A stretch of 64,000 nucleotides of DNA, from assembly GCF_004365875.1 (NCBI RefSeq), contig NZ_SODF01000001.1, forward strand, positions 2,666,001 through 2,730,000, written 5' to 3'. This document shows, in pieces, positions 26,578 to 34,380 of this stretch (within the stretch, counting starts at the first letter, position 1; every line of letters starts with the position of its first letter). Made by a program: the position numbers and the translations under genes. This DNA comes from Kribbella kalugense (lineage in GTDB: Bacteria > Actinomycetota > Actinomycetes > Propionibacteriales > Kribbellaceae). A model generated the notes under the pieces. The model did not search any database and was not told the origin of the DNA. It worked only from the letters and a program-made list of their open reading frames with translations.

Positions 26578-26822
26578 GCAGTCTGCTCTTTTCGGTTGAG
26601 CGAGAGCAGTCCGATCAGGCTGATGACGGCCCAGCTGCCCTCCAGGAGCAGGAAGCCCCAGGAGAGCTGCACCGCGGCGATGGTGGCGAGGACTCCGGAA
26701 CCGAGCAGGTTCAGGAGCTGGTAGGTGACGGTGCGCTGCCGCAATCGGCCCGCCTGCGCGGCGGCGAAGGCGACCAGAACGGTGACCGCACCAACGATCT
26801 CAAGGACGTCGAGAGTATGCAT
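26574..26822 (-). CDS. Small membrane protein, CBU_0592-like
   Basis: 82 residues with three hydrophobic stretches: LEIVGAVTVLVAFAAA, YQLLNLLGSGVLATIAAV and FLLLEGSWAVISLIGLLSL. The pattern D-x-x-E-x-x-G-...-Y-x-x-x-N-x-x-G...E-x-x-W is that of the CBU_0592 family, of unknown function, often encoded alone. ATG at 26822 with GGAGGGGG nine bases upstream. It converges on the preceding gene with a 4-base overlap of stop codons and is probably transcribed alone. Confidence 0.8.
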   Translation of the reverse strand: MHTLDVLEIVGAVTVLVAFAAAQAGRLRQRTVTYQLLNLLGSGVLATIAAVQLSWGFLLLEGSWAVISLIGLLSLNRKEQTA

Positions 26823-26908
26823 GGGACGAACCCCCTCCAGGGGGCGGGCGCCGTCTTGTCAGACCGGGTACGGCGCGCTCGTCCGGGGAGCTCGTATCCG
26901 CACGGCTC

Positions 26909-27712
26909 CTACGTCGAGGATAGCAAACGCAGGAACTCCGCATCCCGCCACAACCGCTCCGGCACCGGCTGACGGACCAGCGCCGCGTCGGCCCGGATCT
27001 CGGCCGGTGACGAGGCCGCGATCAAGACCGACATGACCGCGGAATGCCTGCTGGGAAAGGCGAGCGCGGCCTGCGGCAGCGAAACGCCGTACCGCTCGCA
27101 CACCGCCGAGAGCCTTCGCGCTGCGACCGTTTCCGGCTGCAGGATCTGCGGTGTGAGCACGCCGGACACGATCGCCGAAACTCCGCGCGCAAGGCAACGA
27201 TCGAGCAGCGGTTCCGCCGATCGGTCGAGCAACGAATACTGCCCGGTCAGTAGCACGCAGTCGAGCTCGGCGTACCGGACCAGGCGGTCGAGCTCCTGCC
27301 AGTCGTCCGACACCGCTCCGAACGCCTTGATCGCGCCTTTGCGCCGCATCTTTTCCAGCGCTGGGTACGCCGATTCTTGTTGAGCGAACACCAGATCCAC
27401 CGCGAGCCCGAGCCGCTCGGCACTCGCTCGTACCGACGCCTTCGGGTCGTCGACCACTTTCGTGGCCACCAGGAACTCACCGCGTGGCCGCCGCTGCAGC
27501 GCCGTACCGAGTCGTCGTTCGGAGTCGCCGTAGGCCGGTGAGGTGTCGAAGAACCGGATGCCGGCCTGGTACGCCGCGTCCACGGTGGCGACCGCGGCCG
27601 CGTCGCCGTCCGGGCCGGGCGGCTCGCCGAGATGCGAACCGCCGAGCCCGAACCGCGGAGGCCGGAACCGGACCGTCGAACGGGGTGCGAGCACCTGACT
27701 GGGTGCGACCAT
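26909..27712 (-). CDS. Aldo/keto reductase-family protein with catalytic His replaced by Gln
   Basis: 267-residue TIM-barrel protein of the AKR superfamily (D-threo-aldose dehydrogenase-like). The catalytic Asp-Tyr-Lys are present: D56 and Y61 in FFDTSPAYGDSERRLG and K85 in LVATKV. The fourth residue, normally His in D-L-x-x-x-H, is Q111 in DLVFAQQE, so hydride-transfer chemistry may be altered or lost. Compare the second AKR at 46619, which has the His at the same offset. I chose ATG 27712 because GGGAGGTG sits six bases before it; the GTG at 27721 is inside that ribosome site. It appears to be a single gene. Confidence 0.82.
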   Translation of the reverse strand: MVAPSQVLAPRSTVRFRPPRFGLGGSHLGEPPGPDGDAAAVATVDAAYQAGIRFFDTSPAYGDSERRLGTALQRRPRGEFLVATKVVDDPKASVRASAERLGLAVDLVFAQQESAYPALEKMRRKGAIKAFGAVSDDWQELDRLVRYAELDCVLLTGQYSLLDRSAEPLLDRCLARGVSAIVSGVLTPQILQPETVAARRLSAVCERYGVSLPQAALAFPSRHSAVMSVLIAASSPAEIRADAALVRQPVPERLWRDAEFLRLLSST

Positions 27713-27797
27713 CGCGCTCACCTCCCGTGGTCGTTACCTACCAGGATCGGGGTTGCGCTCCGACTTCGCATCTCGTAGAGCTTCAGCTCGCGCAGGA

Positions 27798-28922
27798 TCA
27801 AACATTGACGCAGACCGGGCTCGGGGTGCTGAAGTCGGCGGTCTGGGTCAGGCCGCCGGTGGTCTGGTCTACCAGAAACGTGGTGATGTTGTTCGAGTTC
27901 TGGTTGGCGACGAACAGCAGCCGGCCGGTCGGGTCGAAGGCGCAGTGCCGCGGCCAGTCCCCACCACAGCTCGGCTTGCCGACCAGGTTGAGATGCGGTC
28001 CGTCGGTGCTGAAGATCGCGACGCTGTTGTCCCCACGGTTGGTGACGTACACGAAACGTCCGTCGGCGGAGATCACGACCTCGCCGGGGTAGTTCTCGCC
28101 GTCGGCCACCGGGATCGTCTCCAGAACGGTCAGCACGCCGTCGTCGTATCCGCAGACGGTGACGGTGCTGTTGAGTTCGTCGGCGACGTAGGCGTAGTCG
28201 CCGGACGGATGGAATACCAAATGCCGCGGGCCGGTGCCGGTCTTGAGTGTCGTCTGGTGTTGGAGGGTGAGCTTCCCGGCCGCAAGCGTGTAGGTGTAGA
28301 TCGAGTCGGTGCCGAGATCGACGGCGAGCACGTACTCGCCGGCTTGCACGACCTGGTGTGCGTGCGGCGCGGAGCCCTCATGCTTGACCAGATCCGTTTG
28401 TTGCCCAAGGCTCCCATCTGCGGCGATCGGATGAACGGCGATGTCACCGGATCCGTAGTTCGCGCTGAACAGGTAGTCGCCGATCTTGGCGAGATGGCAG
28501 GGGCCGGATCCCTGGTTGGGTTGGGTGTTCAGGACTCTCGGCTCGGCGGAGATGTCGATCGCCGTGACCGCGCCGGCGTCCTGCTCGTTCACGGCGTACA
28601 GGAAGTTGCCGGACCTGATCACGAACGACGGGTTTGGTATACCAGCGATGTTTCCGGTTGCGGTGATCGTGCCGTCGGCGGCGTACGTCGCGATGCCGAT
28701 GCCGTCGCCGTACGTGCCGAGGTAGAGGGTGCTCGCGGCTCCGTCAGCTGATGCCTTGCGGTCCGTTGTCTCGGGATCCGTTGACTCGGGGCCTGTTGTC
28801 TTGAGGTCCGGTGCATCGCCGGCGCCGGCGTCGCGGTCCGGGAGCTGACGGTTGGCGGCCTCGTGGATCGGCGCGAGGGCGGCGGCGGTGAACCCGAGGA
28901 ATCCCCGGCGACTGACGCTCAT
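27798..28922 (-). CDS. Secreted lactonase-family beta-propeller protein (6-phosphogluconolactonase YbhE/Pgl-like)
   Basis: 374 residues. The N-terminus has a twin-arginine signal, SVSRRGFLGFTAAALA, so export by Tat is likely. From about residue 63 there are seven-bladed propeller repeats typical of the lactonase family: LYLGTYGDGIGIATYAADG, PSFVIRSGNFLYAVNE, GPCHLAKIGDYLFSANYGSGDIAVHPI, GPRHLVFHPSGDYAYVADELNSTVTV, YPGEVVISADGRFVYVTNRGDNSVAIF and WPRHCAFDPTGRLLFVANQNSN. Substrate unknown; cytosolic relatives hydrolyse 6-phosphogluconolactone, but a secreted copy probably acts on other lactones. Its ATG overlaps the stop of the upstream hydrolase gene (ATGA). Two copies of the TGGTNNACCA palindrome (27865, 28635) lie inside it. 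Confidence 0.85.
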   Translation of the reverse strand: MSVSRRGFLGFTAAALAPIHEAANRQLPDRDAGAGDAPDLKTTGPESTDPETTDRKASADGAASTLYLGTYGDGIGIATYAADGTITATGNIAGIPNPSFVIRSGNFLYAVNEQDAGAVTAIDISAEPRVLNTQPNQGSGPCHLAKIGDYLFSANYGSGDIAVHPIAADGSLGQQTDLVKHEGSAPHAHQVVQAGEYVLAVDLGTDSIYTYTLAAGKLTLQHQTTLKTGTGPRHLVFHPSGDYAYVADELNSTVTVCGYDDGVLTVLETIPVADGENYPGEVVISADGRFVYVTNRGDNSVAIFSTDGPHLNLVGKPSCGGDWPRHCAFDPTGRLLFVANQNSNNITTFLVDQTTGGLTQTADFSTPSPVCVNV

Positions 28923-29802
28923 CCCGCCACCGGGACCTTGACCCAGGACGGATCCCCCGCCGGCGAGCTGAACGTGACCGTCGACCCGATCACACTCCGC
29001 CCGAGATACCGCGGATCGACTGTGTCCACGACGAGCACGAGATGGTGACCGGCCGGCACCTCCCAGCTCGTCGCCTCCAGCGAGAAGTCGAGCGGAACCG
29101 CCTTGCCCGCCGTCACACCGCGCAGCGTGTACGGCTTGTGCGAGATCAACGAGCCGACTCCGAGCGCGTCGACGTCGTACAGATAGGCGAACAGCGAAGT
29201 ACTCGAAGCCGACGGCTTCACCGTCACATGCAGCTCAGGCGCGCCATTGACGACCGTCGCACTGCTGAGAGCCGGCCCGGACCAGACACCGGCGAACGAC
29301 CTGTCCACCAGCGGCGTCACAACCCCGGTCGGGATCGACAGCAGCCCTTGCAACGCGCCGGACACCAAGGCAACGCCGCTATCGGCGACCGTTGGTATAC
29401 CAGCCCCGATCGACCTGCTCCACCCAGTCGACGAGTTGCCCTGAAGCCCGCCGGCCTTGGTGAGGTACGACGTACGCTCCTGACCGACCGCCGCCCAGTC
29501 GGCGGACCCACGCCACACTCCGCGCTGCGACTTGAGCTGGACCGGCGCCTCGGTGTCGGCGCCGTTGTTCGCTCCGGTCAGATAGTGCCGCAGCCATGCC
29601 GCGAGCTCATCCCACGTCTCGTTTGGTATACCAACGGCACCGGTCGCCTCAGGCGTGGCGTGATCGCCATGGGCGAGCAGCAGCCGCTTCGGCCCGGTCA
29701 GGCTGGTGAAGAAGTCCGTGTACTGCGACGGCGGGAAGATCGAGTCCTCGAAGGCGTTCGCGAGAAAGACGGCCGGCTTCTTCGCGTTGATTTGGTCTAC
29801 CA
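27865..29802. repeat. Dispersed palindrome TGGTNNACCA, five copies inside two genes
   Basis: Copies: TGGTCTACCA at 27865-27874, TGGTATACCA at 28635-28644, 29393-29402 and 29624-29633 (the last extended to TTGGTATACCAA, 29623-29634), and TGGTCTACCA at 29793-29802; a one-mismatch copy TGGAATACCA is at 28210-28219. In the coding strand the TATA versions spell Gly-Ile-Pro with GGT-ATA-CCA and the others use GTA for Val. ATA and GTA are very rare codons in this DNA, so the base sequence rather than the peptide seems to be kept. The half-site GGT/ACC resembles GntR/FadR-type operators. Confidence 0.65.
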
Positions 29803-30505
29803 TCGTCGCCGCGGACCGCACCGGCGAGAGCTGCTTCGCGTCCGCGATGGCACCGTCGAAGTCACCAGTGACGAACTTCGTCTGCAATGAAGCCATCTCC
29901 GGACCGGGCCGGCCGGTGACGTTGCCTAGGGCAAGCAGACCGGCGACGGACTGGAGCGCGACGGTGTCGTTCGGGTCGAGGGACCGGATCAGGTCGGCCC
30001 ACCCGCTCATCGCGCCGACCGCCTTGATCCGCGGATCCGTTGCGGCGGCGAGCAGCGACGTACCTGCGCCGTACGAGATCCCGACCGCGGCGACACGGCT
30101 GGTGTCCGCCGGGGTGTGCTGGCCGGCCCAGTCGATCACCTTGCTGACGTCGGCGACAGTCGGCGGACCGGCGATGTCGATCCCGCCGCCCGAGTCCCAG
30201 AAGCCGCGGCTCGAGTACGAGATGACCTGGAACCCGGCCGTGGCCAGCTTCGTGCCCTGACCGACGTACTCCGCGTTCGGCAGACCCCAACTCGACGGCA
30301 TCACCACCAGTGGAAACGGACCGTCGCCCTGCCCGGTCGGCGTGAGGACGACGGCGCCGATCTCGATCCCACTAGCTCCCGGGATGCGCTGGTACGAGGT
30401 ACTGAAGCCTGGTGCGGTCTGACTGGCATCCGCACTCGGACCGACCGCGATCAGGGTCAGAACGACCGCGAGGGCGACTGTGATTGCGACCGCAAGTCTG
30501 CGCAC
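28919..30505 (-). CDS. Secreted alpha/beta hydrolase with C-terminal jelly-roll (X-Pro dipeptidyl-peptidase/CocE-like)
   Basis: 528 residues with a Sec signal peptide (LAVAITVALAVVLTLIAVGPSADA). The catalytic domain has the nucleophile elbow GISYG, a preceding VISYSSRGFWDSGG oxyanion segment, acid candidate in FEDSIFPPSQ and H in AHGDHA. The C-terminal 180 residues (DRSFAGVWSGPAL..., LFAYLYDVDALGVGSLIS, AGHHLVLVVDTVDPRY) look like the S15/CocE C-terminal beta-jelly-roll. Peptidase or esterase, exported. GTG start with GGAGG six bases upstream; that ribosome site is one arm of an inverted repeat. First gene of a two-gene operon with the lactonase. Confidence 0.85.
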   Translation of the reverse strand: MRRLAVAITVALAVVLTLIAVGPSADASQTAPGFSTSYQRIPGASGIEIGAVVLTPTGQGDGPFPLVVMPSSWGLPNAEYVGQGTKLATAGFQVISYSSRGFWDSGGGIDIAGPPTVADVSKVIDWAGQHTPADTSRVAAVGISYGAGTSLLAAATDPRIKAVGAMSGWADLIRSLDPNDTVALQSVAGLLALGNVTGRPGPEMASLQTKFVTGDFDGAIADAKQLSPVRSAATMVDQINAKKPAVFLANAFEDSIFPPSQYTDFFTSLTGPKRLLLAHGDHATPEATGAVGIPNETWDELAAWLRHYLTGANNGADTEAPVQLKSQRGVWRGSADWAAVGQERTSYLTKAGGLQGNSSTGWSRSIGAGIPTVADSGVALVSGALQGLLSIPTGVVTPLVDRSFAGVWSGPALSSATVVNGAPELHVTVKPSASSTSLFAYLYDVDALGVGSLISHKPYTLRGVTAGKAVPLDFSLEATSWEVPAGHHLVLVVDTVDPRYLGRSVIGSTVTFSSPAGDPSWVKVPVAG

Positions 30506-30511
30506 TGGAAT

Positions 30512-30537
30512 CCTCCGGCGTTGATGATTACCGGAGG
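30512..30537 (-). promoter_or_regulatory. 5'-UTR hairpin covering the hydrolase Shine-Dalgarno
   Basis: CCTCCGG (30512-30518) and CCGGAGG (30531-30537) form a perfect 7-bp inverted repeat. In the minus-strand message the GGAGG ribosome site of the hydrolase gene is inside the stem and would be sequestered when folded. Confidence 0.45.
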
Positions 30538-30563
30538 GTAACCAGAAAGCTACCGGTGTGTCA

Positions 30564-31493
30564 CTACCTTGGCACGGTGAGTGTTGGATCGACCCCGGTG
30601 GCGTCGACCGACCACTGCCAGAGCTGCGCCGCCAGTTCCGCGTCCTGCGCGGTGTGAGTCGGCAGCACGACCTTCGGCGTACCGCGGAACTCGAAGAAGC
30701 TCGGACCGACGAACGAGCCCGGGCGGAGATCGGGGTCCGTCGCGGCGTACAGACTCGGCCAGGCGCCGGCCGCGGCGGACTGCGCGACGAGTCGGGACCC
30801 GGCGGCCCAGAGCTGCGCTTGGCGGGGACGACCGGCGAGCTCCGGACCGGCGGCCTGCAGGTGGGTAGCGGCGTACCCGGGATGCGCGCCGACGCTCAGC
30901 AGGTCGGCCCCGGCGGCACGAGCCCGGCGATCGAGCTCGAGCATGAAGAGCAGGTTGGCGAGCTTCGACTTCCCGTACGCCTCCCACTTCCGGTAGCTGC
31001 TCGCCGGCCGGCGCAGGTCGTCCTCGACGATGCCGCGAACTGTCTTGTGCATGAACGAGCTGACCGTCACGACGCGGCTGCCCTTGAGCAGCAACGGAAG
31101 CAGCCTGCCGGTCAGCGCGAAGTGACCGAGATGATTGGTGCCGAGTTGCAGCTCAAACCCGTCAACAGTCTGCCGGTACGGCGGCGCCATCACGCCGGCG
31201 TTGTTGATCAGCAGATCCAGCCGGTCGTACGACGCAGTGACCTCGTTGGCCGCCTTCTCGACACTCGCCAGATCGGCGAGGTCCAATTCGAGAACGGTCG
31301 GCGCTCGCCCGGCCTTCTGCGTCAACGTCTCCGCGGCCTGCGCCGCCTTCTCCGGATTGCGCGCCGCGACCAGCACGTCCGCGCCGTGCCGCAGCAGTTC
31401 CAGCGCGGTCTCGTACCCGAGTCCACTGGTCGCGCCGGTGACCAGCGCCCGTCGACCGGTCAGGTCAGGAATGTCCGCAGTACTCCAGGTCAT
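30564..31493 (-). CDS. Short-chain dehydrogenase/reductase
   Basis: 309-residue NAD(P)-dependent oxidoreductase of the extended 'oxidoreductase/retinol dehydrogenase-like' SDR group. Cofactor motif GATSGLGYE (TGxxxGxG type), NNAG, catalytic S in TVSSFMH, and Y-x-x-x-K in EAYGKSKLANLLF are all present, so it should be active. Substrate is unknown. ATG at 31493 follows GGGAGG, but both this site and the start codon are paired in a predicted long 5' hairpin (31491-31575). It stands alone between the hydrolase operon and the metalloprotease gene. Confidence 0.85.
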   Translation of the reverse strand: MTWSTADIPDLTGRRALVTGATSGLGYETALELLRHGADVLVAARNPEKAAQAAETLTQKAGRAPTVLELDLADLASVEKAANEVTASYDRLDLLINNAGVMAPPYRQTVDGFELQLGTNHLGHFALTGRLLPLLLKGSRVVTVSSFMHKTVRGIVEDDLRRPASSYRKWEAYGKSKLANLLFMLELDRRARAAGADLLSVGAHPGYAATHLQAAGPELAGRPRQAQLWAAGSRLVAQSAAAGAWPSLYAATDPDLRPGSFVGPSFFEFRGTPKVVLPTHTAQDAELAAQLWQWSVDATGVDPTLTVPR

Positions 31494-31575
31494 GGGGCCT
31501 CCCGCCCTGGACTGAGGAGCGGAGGGAGCGAAGCGACCGGAGCGACGAGGGAAGGGCGGGAGTTACAGCCCCATG
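31491..31575 (-). promoter_or_regulatory. Long 5'-UTR inverted repeat burying the SDR start codon
   Basis: CATGGGGC (31491-31498) pairs with GCCCCATG (31568-31575) and the adjoining CTCCCGCCC (31499-31507) with GGGCGGGAG (31554-31562): 8 bp and 9 bp, perfect, separated by a 5-base bulge. In the SDR message the start codon ATG and the GGGAGG ribosome site would both be base-paired. Confidence 0.55.
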
Positions 31576-31652
31576 ACCCGCCGCTCCGGAGGAGTGGCAT
31601 CAACACAGTCATGCGCCCACGGTAGCCGCAGGCGCACGACCCGGAGTCGGTA

Positions 31653-33116
31653 CTACAGGATCTTGCGGGCCTTGAAGGCGTCGGTCACCGTTTGCGCGGC
31701 GGCCTTGCCGTACAGCAGCCGGGCAGCCTGGACGGTGTCCTGGGCCGCGCCGGCGAACGAGGTGTCGGGGTCGTAGAAGTACGTCGCCTCGAGGATCAGC
31801 TTGTCCGCCTTGGTCCGGCCGAGCCCCTTCTGGATGTCCCAGAGCGCGTTCGACCAGATCTCGCCGTCGTCGTGCACCTCACCGTCGACGTCGTCGGTGG
31901 TCTTGCCGGTGTCGGTACGGCGCAGGCAGTGCGGCTCGTCGGTCGTGTACGACGTGGCGTCCCAGTCCATCACGCACGGCAGGTTGAAGCCCTTGCTGAC
32001 CGGGACCGACATGGTGACGGCCCAGTAGTCGCCGAAGCCCTCACCGATCGCGCCGGCCTGCTCGGACTCGCCGTACCCCGGGACGATGTCGTCCTGGATC
32101 GCGTGACCGTACTCGTGCCAGATCACCTCGGCGTCCTCGGCGTCGTCGACCCCACCGTCACCGGTGGTGATCATGTCCGTCGACGGGTCGTAGAACGAGT
32201 TGTCGTCGCGGATCGTGTCGACCGAGAAGTCCTGGGACTCGTTGTTCGCGTCCTTGAACCCGAGCTTCTGGATGTACTCCTGCGCCTGGTTGATCTGGTA
32301 GTAGACCATCACCTGCTCGAACTTGTTGTTCGCGCGCTGGTAGACGAACGTGTTGTTCTTGTTCTGCGCGAGCCCGCCGTTGCCTTCCTTGATGTTGACG
32401 AAGGAGCCGTTGAGCTTCCCGGAACCGTCCAGGTTGCGCAGGACCACGTTCTTCTGCGCCAGGAACAGGGCGTCCTGGTTCTTGTCGTTCATATCGGTCA
32501 GCTTCTCGTTCTTCGTGCTGACCACCGGGTTCGGGTCGAACACCGAGCCGCGACCGTCGACGTTGTCGCTGATCACCTTCGAGTCGACCACGCTGCCGGT
32601 CTTCGCGTCGACGAGCGACTGGCTGACACCTTCGGTCGACCGGCTGGTGACGTTCCAGACCAGGCGGGCGTCCGGTCCGCCGACCACCGCGAGCTGCGCG
32701 GCACCGCTGGTCGCGGCCGGCTTCTTGACGAGGCTCTTGTTCGGCCCGATGCTCCGGGACTGGGCCTGCGCGGTAACGGTGGCGTTCGCGGACTGCGTCG
32801 CGGACGCGGGCGCGACCTTGGCGCTGACGTCCAGGTTCGCCGGTACGGCGTCCCGTCCGTCGGCGACCTGGACCGATCCGTCCTTCGCGACGTGCTTCGC
32901 GTAGTACCCGTTGACGACCGGCAGTCCCTTGAAGGTCTGCTGGTACCAGTAGTGCTTGCCGAGCAACGACGTCTTCGTCTTGATCAGCTTGAGCCCGTTC
33001 GGATTGGTCGCCGATGCCTCCGGCGCGGCCCCCGCGGCGCTGGTGAACGACAACCCGAGCGACACAGTGGCCAGTCCTGCGGTGGCGGCCACAAGCGCCT
33101 TACGGCGTTTCGACAT
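31653..33116 (-). CDS. Secreted zinc metalloprotease with FTP propeptide (M4/M36 type)
   Basis: 487 residues. Signal peptide MSKRRKALVAATAGLATVSLGLSFTSAAGA, then a fungalysin/thermolysin propeptide (GKHYWYQQTFKGLPVVNGYYAKHVAKDGSV) that normally keeps the enzyme inactive until cleaved. The catalytic zinc site is H334-E-Y-G-H338 with E359 in AIGEGFGDYWA as third ligand. The second part of the catalytic domain (DDGEIWSNALWDIQ, a conserved active-site region) resembles family M36 more than M4. Start ATG 33116 has GGGAGGGAA before it; the open frame reaches further upstream without coding features. Single gene. Confidence 0.9.
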   Translation of the reverse strand: MSKRRKALVAATAGLATVSLGLSFTSAAGAAPEASATNPNGLKLIKTKTSLLGKHYWYQQTFKGLPVVNGYYAKHVAKDGSVQVADGRDAVPANLDVSAKVAPASATQSANATVTAQAQSRSIGPNKSLVKKPAATSGAAQLAVVGGPDARLVWNVTSRSTEGVSQSLVDAKTGSVVDSKVISDNVDGRGSVFDPNPVVSTKNEKLTDMNDKNQDALFLAQKNVVLRNLDGSGKLNGSFVNIKEGNGGLAQNKNNTFVYQRANNKFEQVMVYYQINQAQEYIQKLGFKDANNESQDFSVDTIRDDNSFYDPSTDMITTGDGGVDDAEDAEVIWHEYGHAIQDDIVPGYGESEQAGAIGEGFGDYWAVTMSVPVSKGFNLPCVMDWDATSYTTDEPHCLRRTDTGKTTDDVDGEVHDDGEIWSNALWDIQKGLGRTKADKLILEATYFYDPDTSFAGAAQDTVQAARLLYGKAAAQTVTDAFKARKIL

Positions 33117-33229
33117 ACGCTTCCCTCCCACGTTCATGTTGCGTAACGCAACCACTACGATCCGTCGAACCCTAGTTCGCCGCAGTACTCGCTGGGAAGC
33201 GGAACTTCGCGGGATCAAGGGAAAACCTG

Positions 33230-33685
33230 TCAGTCGGTCGACAGTGGCTTCGCGGGGTACTCACGGAGTACCAGAGAGGTACTCACCGCGCCGAGCCGGC
33301 CGATCGCGTCGACCACCTGCTCGAGCCGGCCTGCGTCGGAGGTGTGTACGTCGAGCAGGAAGCAGTCCTCGCCGGTCAGTCGGTACGTCGCGACCACCTC
33401 GGGCAGGGTCGCGAACAACTCGAGCGCATCCGGGATGCGGGCGTGCGTCGTCCGCACGCGTACGACGGCGTGGATGTTCAGGCCGACCCGGGCCGGGTCG
33501 ACGACGGCGCGGTACCCGGTGATCACCCCGGAGCGTTCGAGTCGCTGGATCCGCGCGGACACGGCGGGCTGCGACAGGTTGACCTTGCGGCCGATGTCGG
33601 CCCCGCTCAACCGGCCGTCGGTCTGCAGGATCGCCAGGATCTCCCGGTCGATCGGGTCCAATGACCCAGTCGTTGCCTCGCTCAT
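33230..33685 (-). CDS. Lrp/AsnC family transcriptional regulator
   Basis: 151 residues: N-terminal helix-turn-helix (LDPIDREILAILQTDGRLSGADIGRKVNLSQPAVSARIQRLERSGVITGYRAVVD) and C-terminal RAM ligand-binding domain (AVVRVRTTH..LPEVVATYRLTGEDCFLLDVHTSDAGRLEQVVDAIGRLG). These act as octameric amino-acid-responsive regulators. ATG 33685 chosen with AAGAAGG just upstream; an ATG five codons earlier is possible. A 12-bp palindrome CATCAGCTGATG lies just upstream and may be an autoregulatory site. Divergent from a small hydrolase gene which may be its target. Confidence 0.9.
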   Translation of the reverse strand: MSEATTGSLDPIDREILAILQTDGRLSGADIGRKVNLSQPAVSARIQRLERSGVITGYRAVVDPARVGLNIHAVVRVRTTHARIPDALELFATLPEVVATYRLTGEDCFLLDVHTSDAGRLEQVVDAIGRLGAVSTSLVLREYPAKPLSTD

Positions 33686-33697
33686 CGACCTTCTTTT

Positions 33698-33709
33698 CAT
33701 CAGCTGATG
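33698..33709. promoter_or_regulatory. Perfect palindrome CATCAGCTGATG between lrp-type and hydrolase genes
   Basis: A perfect 12-bp palindrome in the 83-base divergent gap, 13 bases before the Lrp start. Lrp/AsnC proteins often bind near their own promoter; assignment is inference. Confidence 0.4.
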
Positions 33710-33768
33710 CCGCCGTACGGCGATGACTCCTTCATCATGGCAGGCATCCGACCTCTTCTGGAGACTCC

Positions 33769-34332
33769 ATGACCTTCGTGATCATCCCTGGCCTCGACGG
33801 CTCCGACGACCACCACTGGCAGTCCCGCTGGGAGTCCGACTGGCTTCTTGGTGCCGTACGAATCCAGCCGTCCTCCTGGTCCGCCCCCGAGCTGTCCGAC
33901 TGGTCTCGGGCCATCACCGCCGCCGTCGAGTCCATCCCCGACGACATCGTCTTCATCACTCACAGCCTCGGTTGCCACGCTGTGACCTATTGGCTGACCA
34001 GCCAGGTCGTGCCGGATCGCATCCGCGGCGCGTTCATGGTCGCGCCGCCCGACCCAGTCGCGGACACCTTCCCTGCCGACCGGCTGCCGAGCTTCACCTC
34101 ACTTCCCACGCTCGCCCTCCCCGTGCCCGCCGTACTGACCGTCAGCACCGACGACCCGTACTGCACCGTCGCCGGCGCCGCGCGCCTCGCCGCCGGCTGG
34201 GCGACGCCGCTGATCGCCCTCGACGAGCTCGGCCACATCAACACCGACAGCAAGCTCGACCTGTGGTCTCAGGGACAACACCTTTTGACCGCATTCCTTG
34301 CCGGTCTCGGCGTAGTACCGGACAAGAACTGA
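33769..34332 (+). CDS. RBBP9/YdeN-type alpha/beta serine hydrolase
   Basis: 187 residues, cytosolic. Short alpha/beta hydrolase of the RBBP9/YdeN family: begins FVIIPGLDGSDDHHWQSRWE, nucleophile S in FITHSLGCHA (GxSxG variant H-S-L-G-C), acid D in VSTDDPYC and H in ELGHINTDS. The family hydrolyses small esters; physiological substrate unknown. ATG with GGAG seven bases before it. Divergent from the Lrp-type regulator. Confidence 0.87.
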   Translation: MTFVIIPGLDGSDDHHWQSRWESDWLLGAVRIQPSSWSAPELSDWSRAITAAVESIPDDIVFITHSLGCHAVTYWLTSQVVPDRIRGAFMVAPPDPVADTFPADRLPSFTSLPTLALPVPAVLTVSTDDPYCTVAGAARLAAGWATPLIALDELGHINTDSKLDLWSQGQHLLTAFLAGLGVVPDKN

Positions 34333-34380
34333 CCGCTACCTCTCCTAGCGTTAGGAGCGCGCCAAGGAGAGGATCGCGCC

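Noticed and set aside
31692-33146. 484-codon plus-strand frame opposite the metalloprotease
   Set aside because: Val/Arg/Leu/Asp-rich shadow; HEYGH protease on the minus strand is the real gene.
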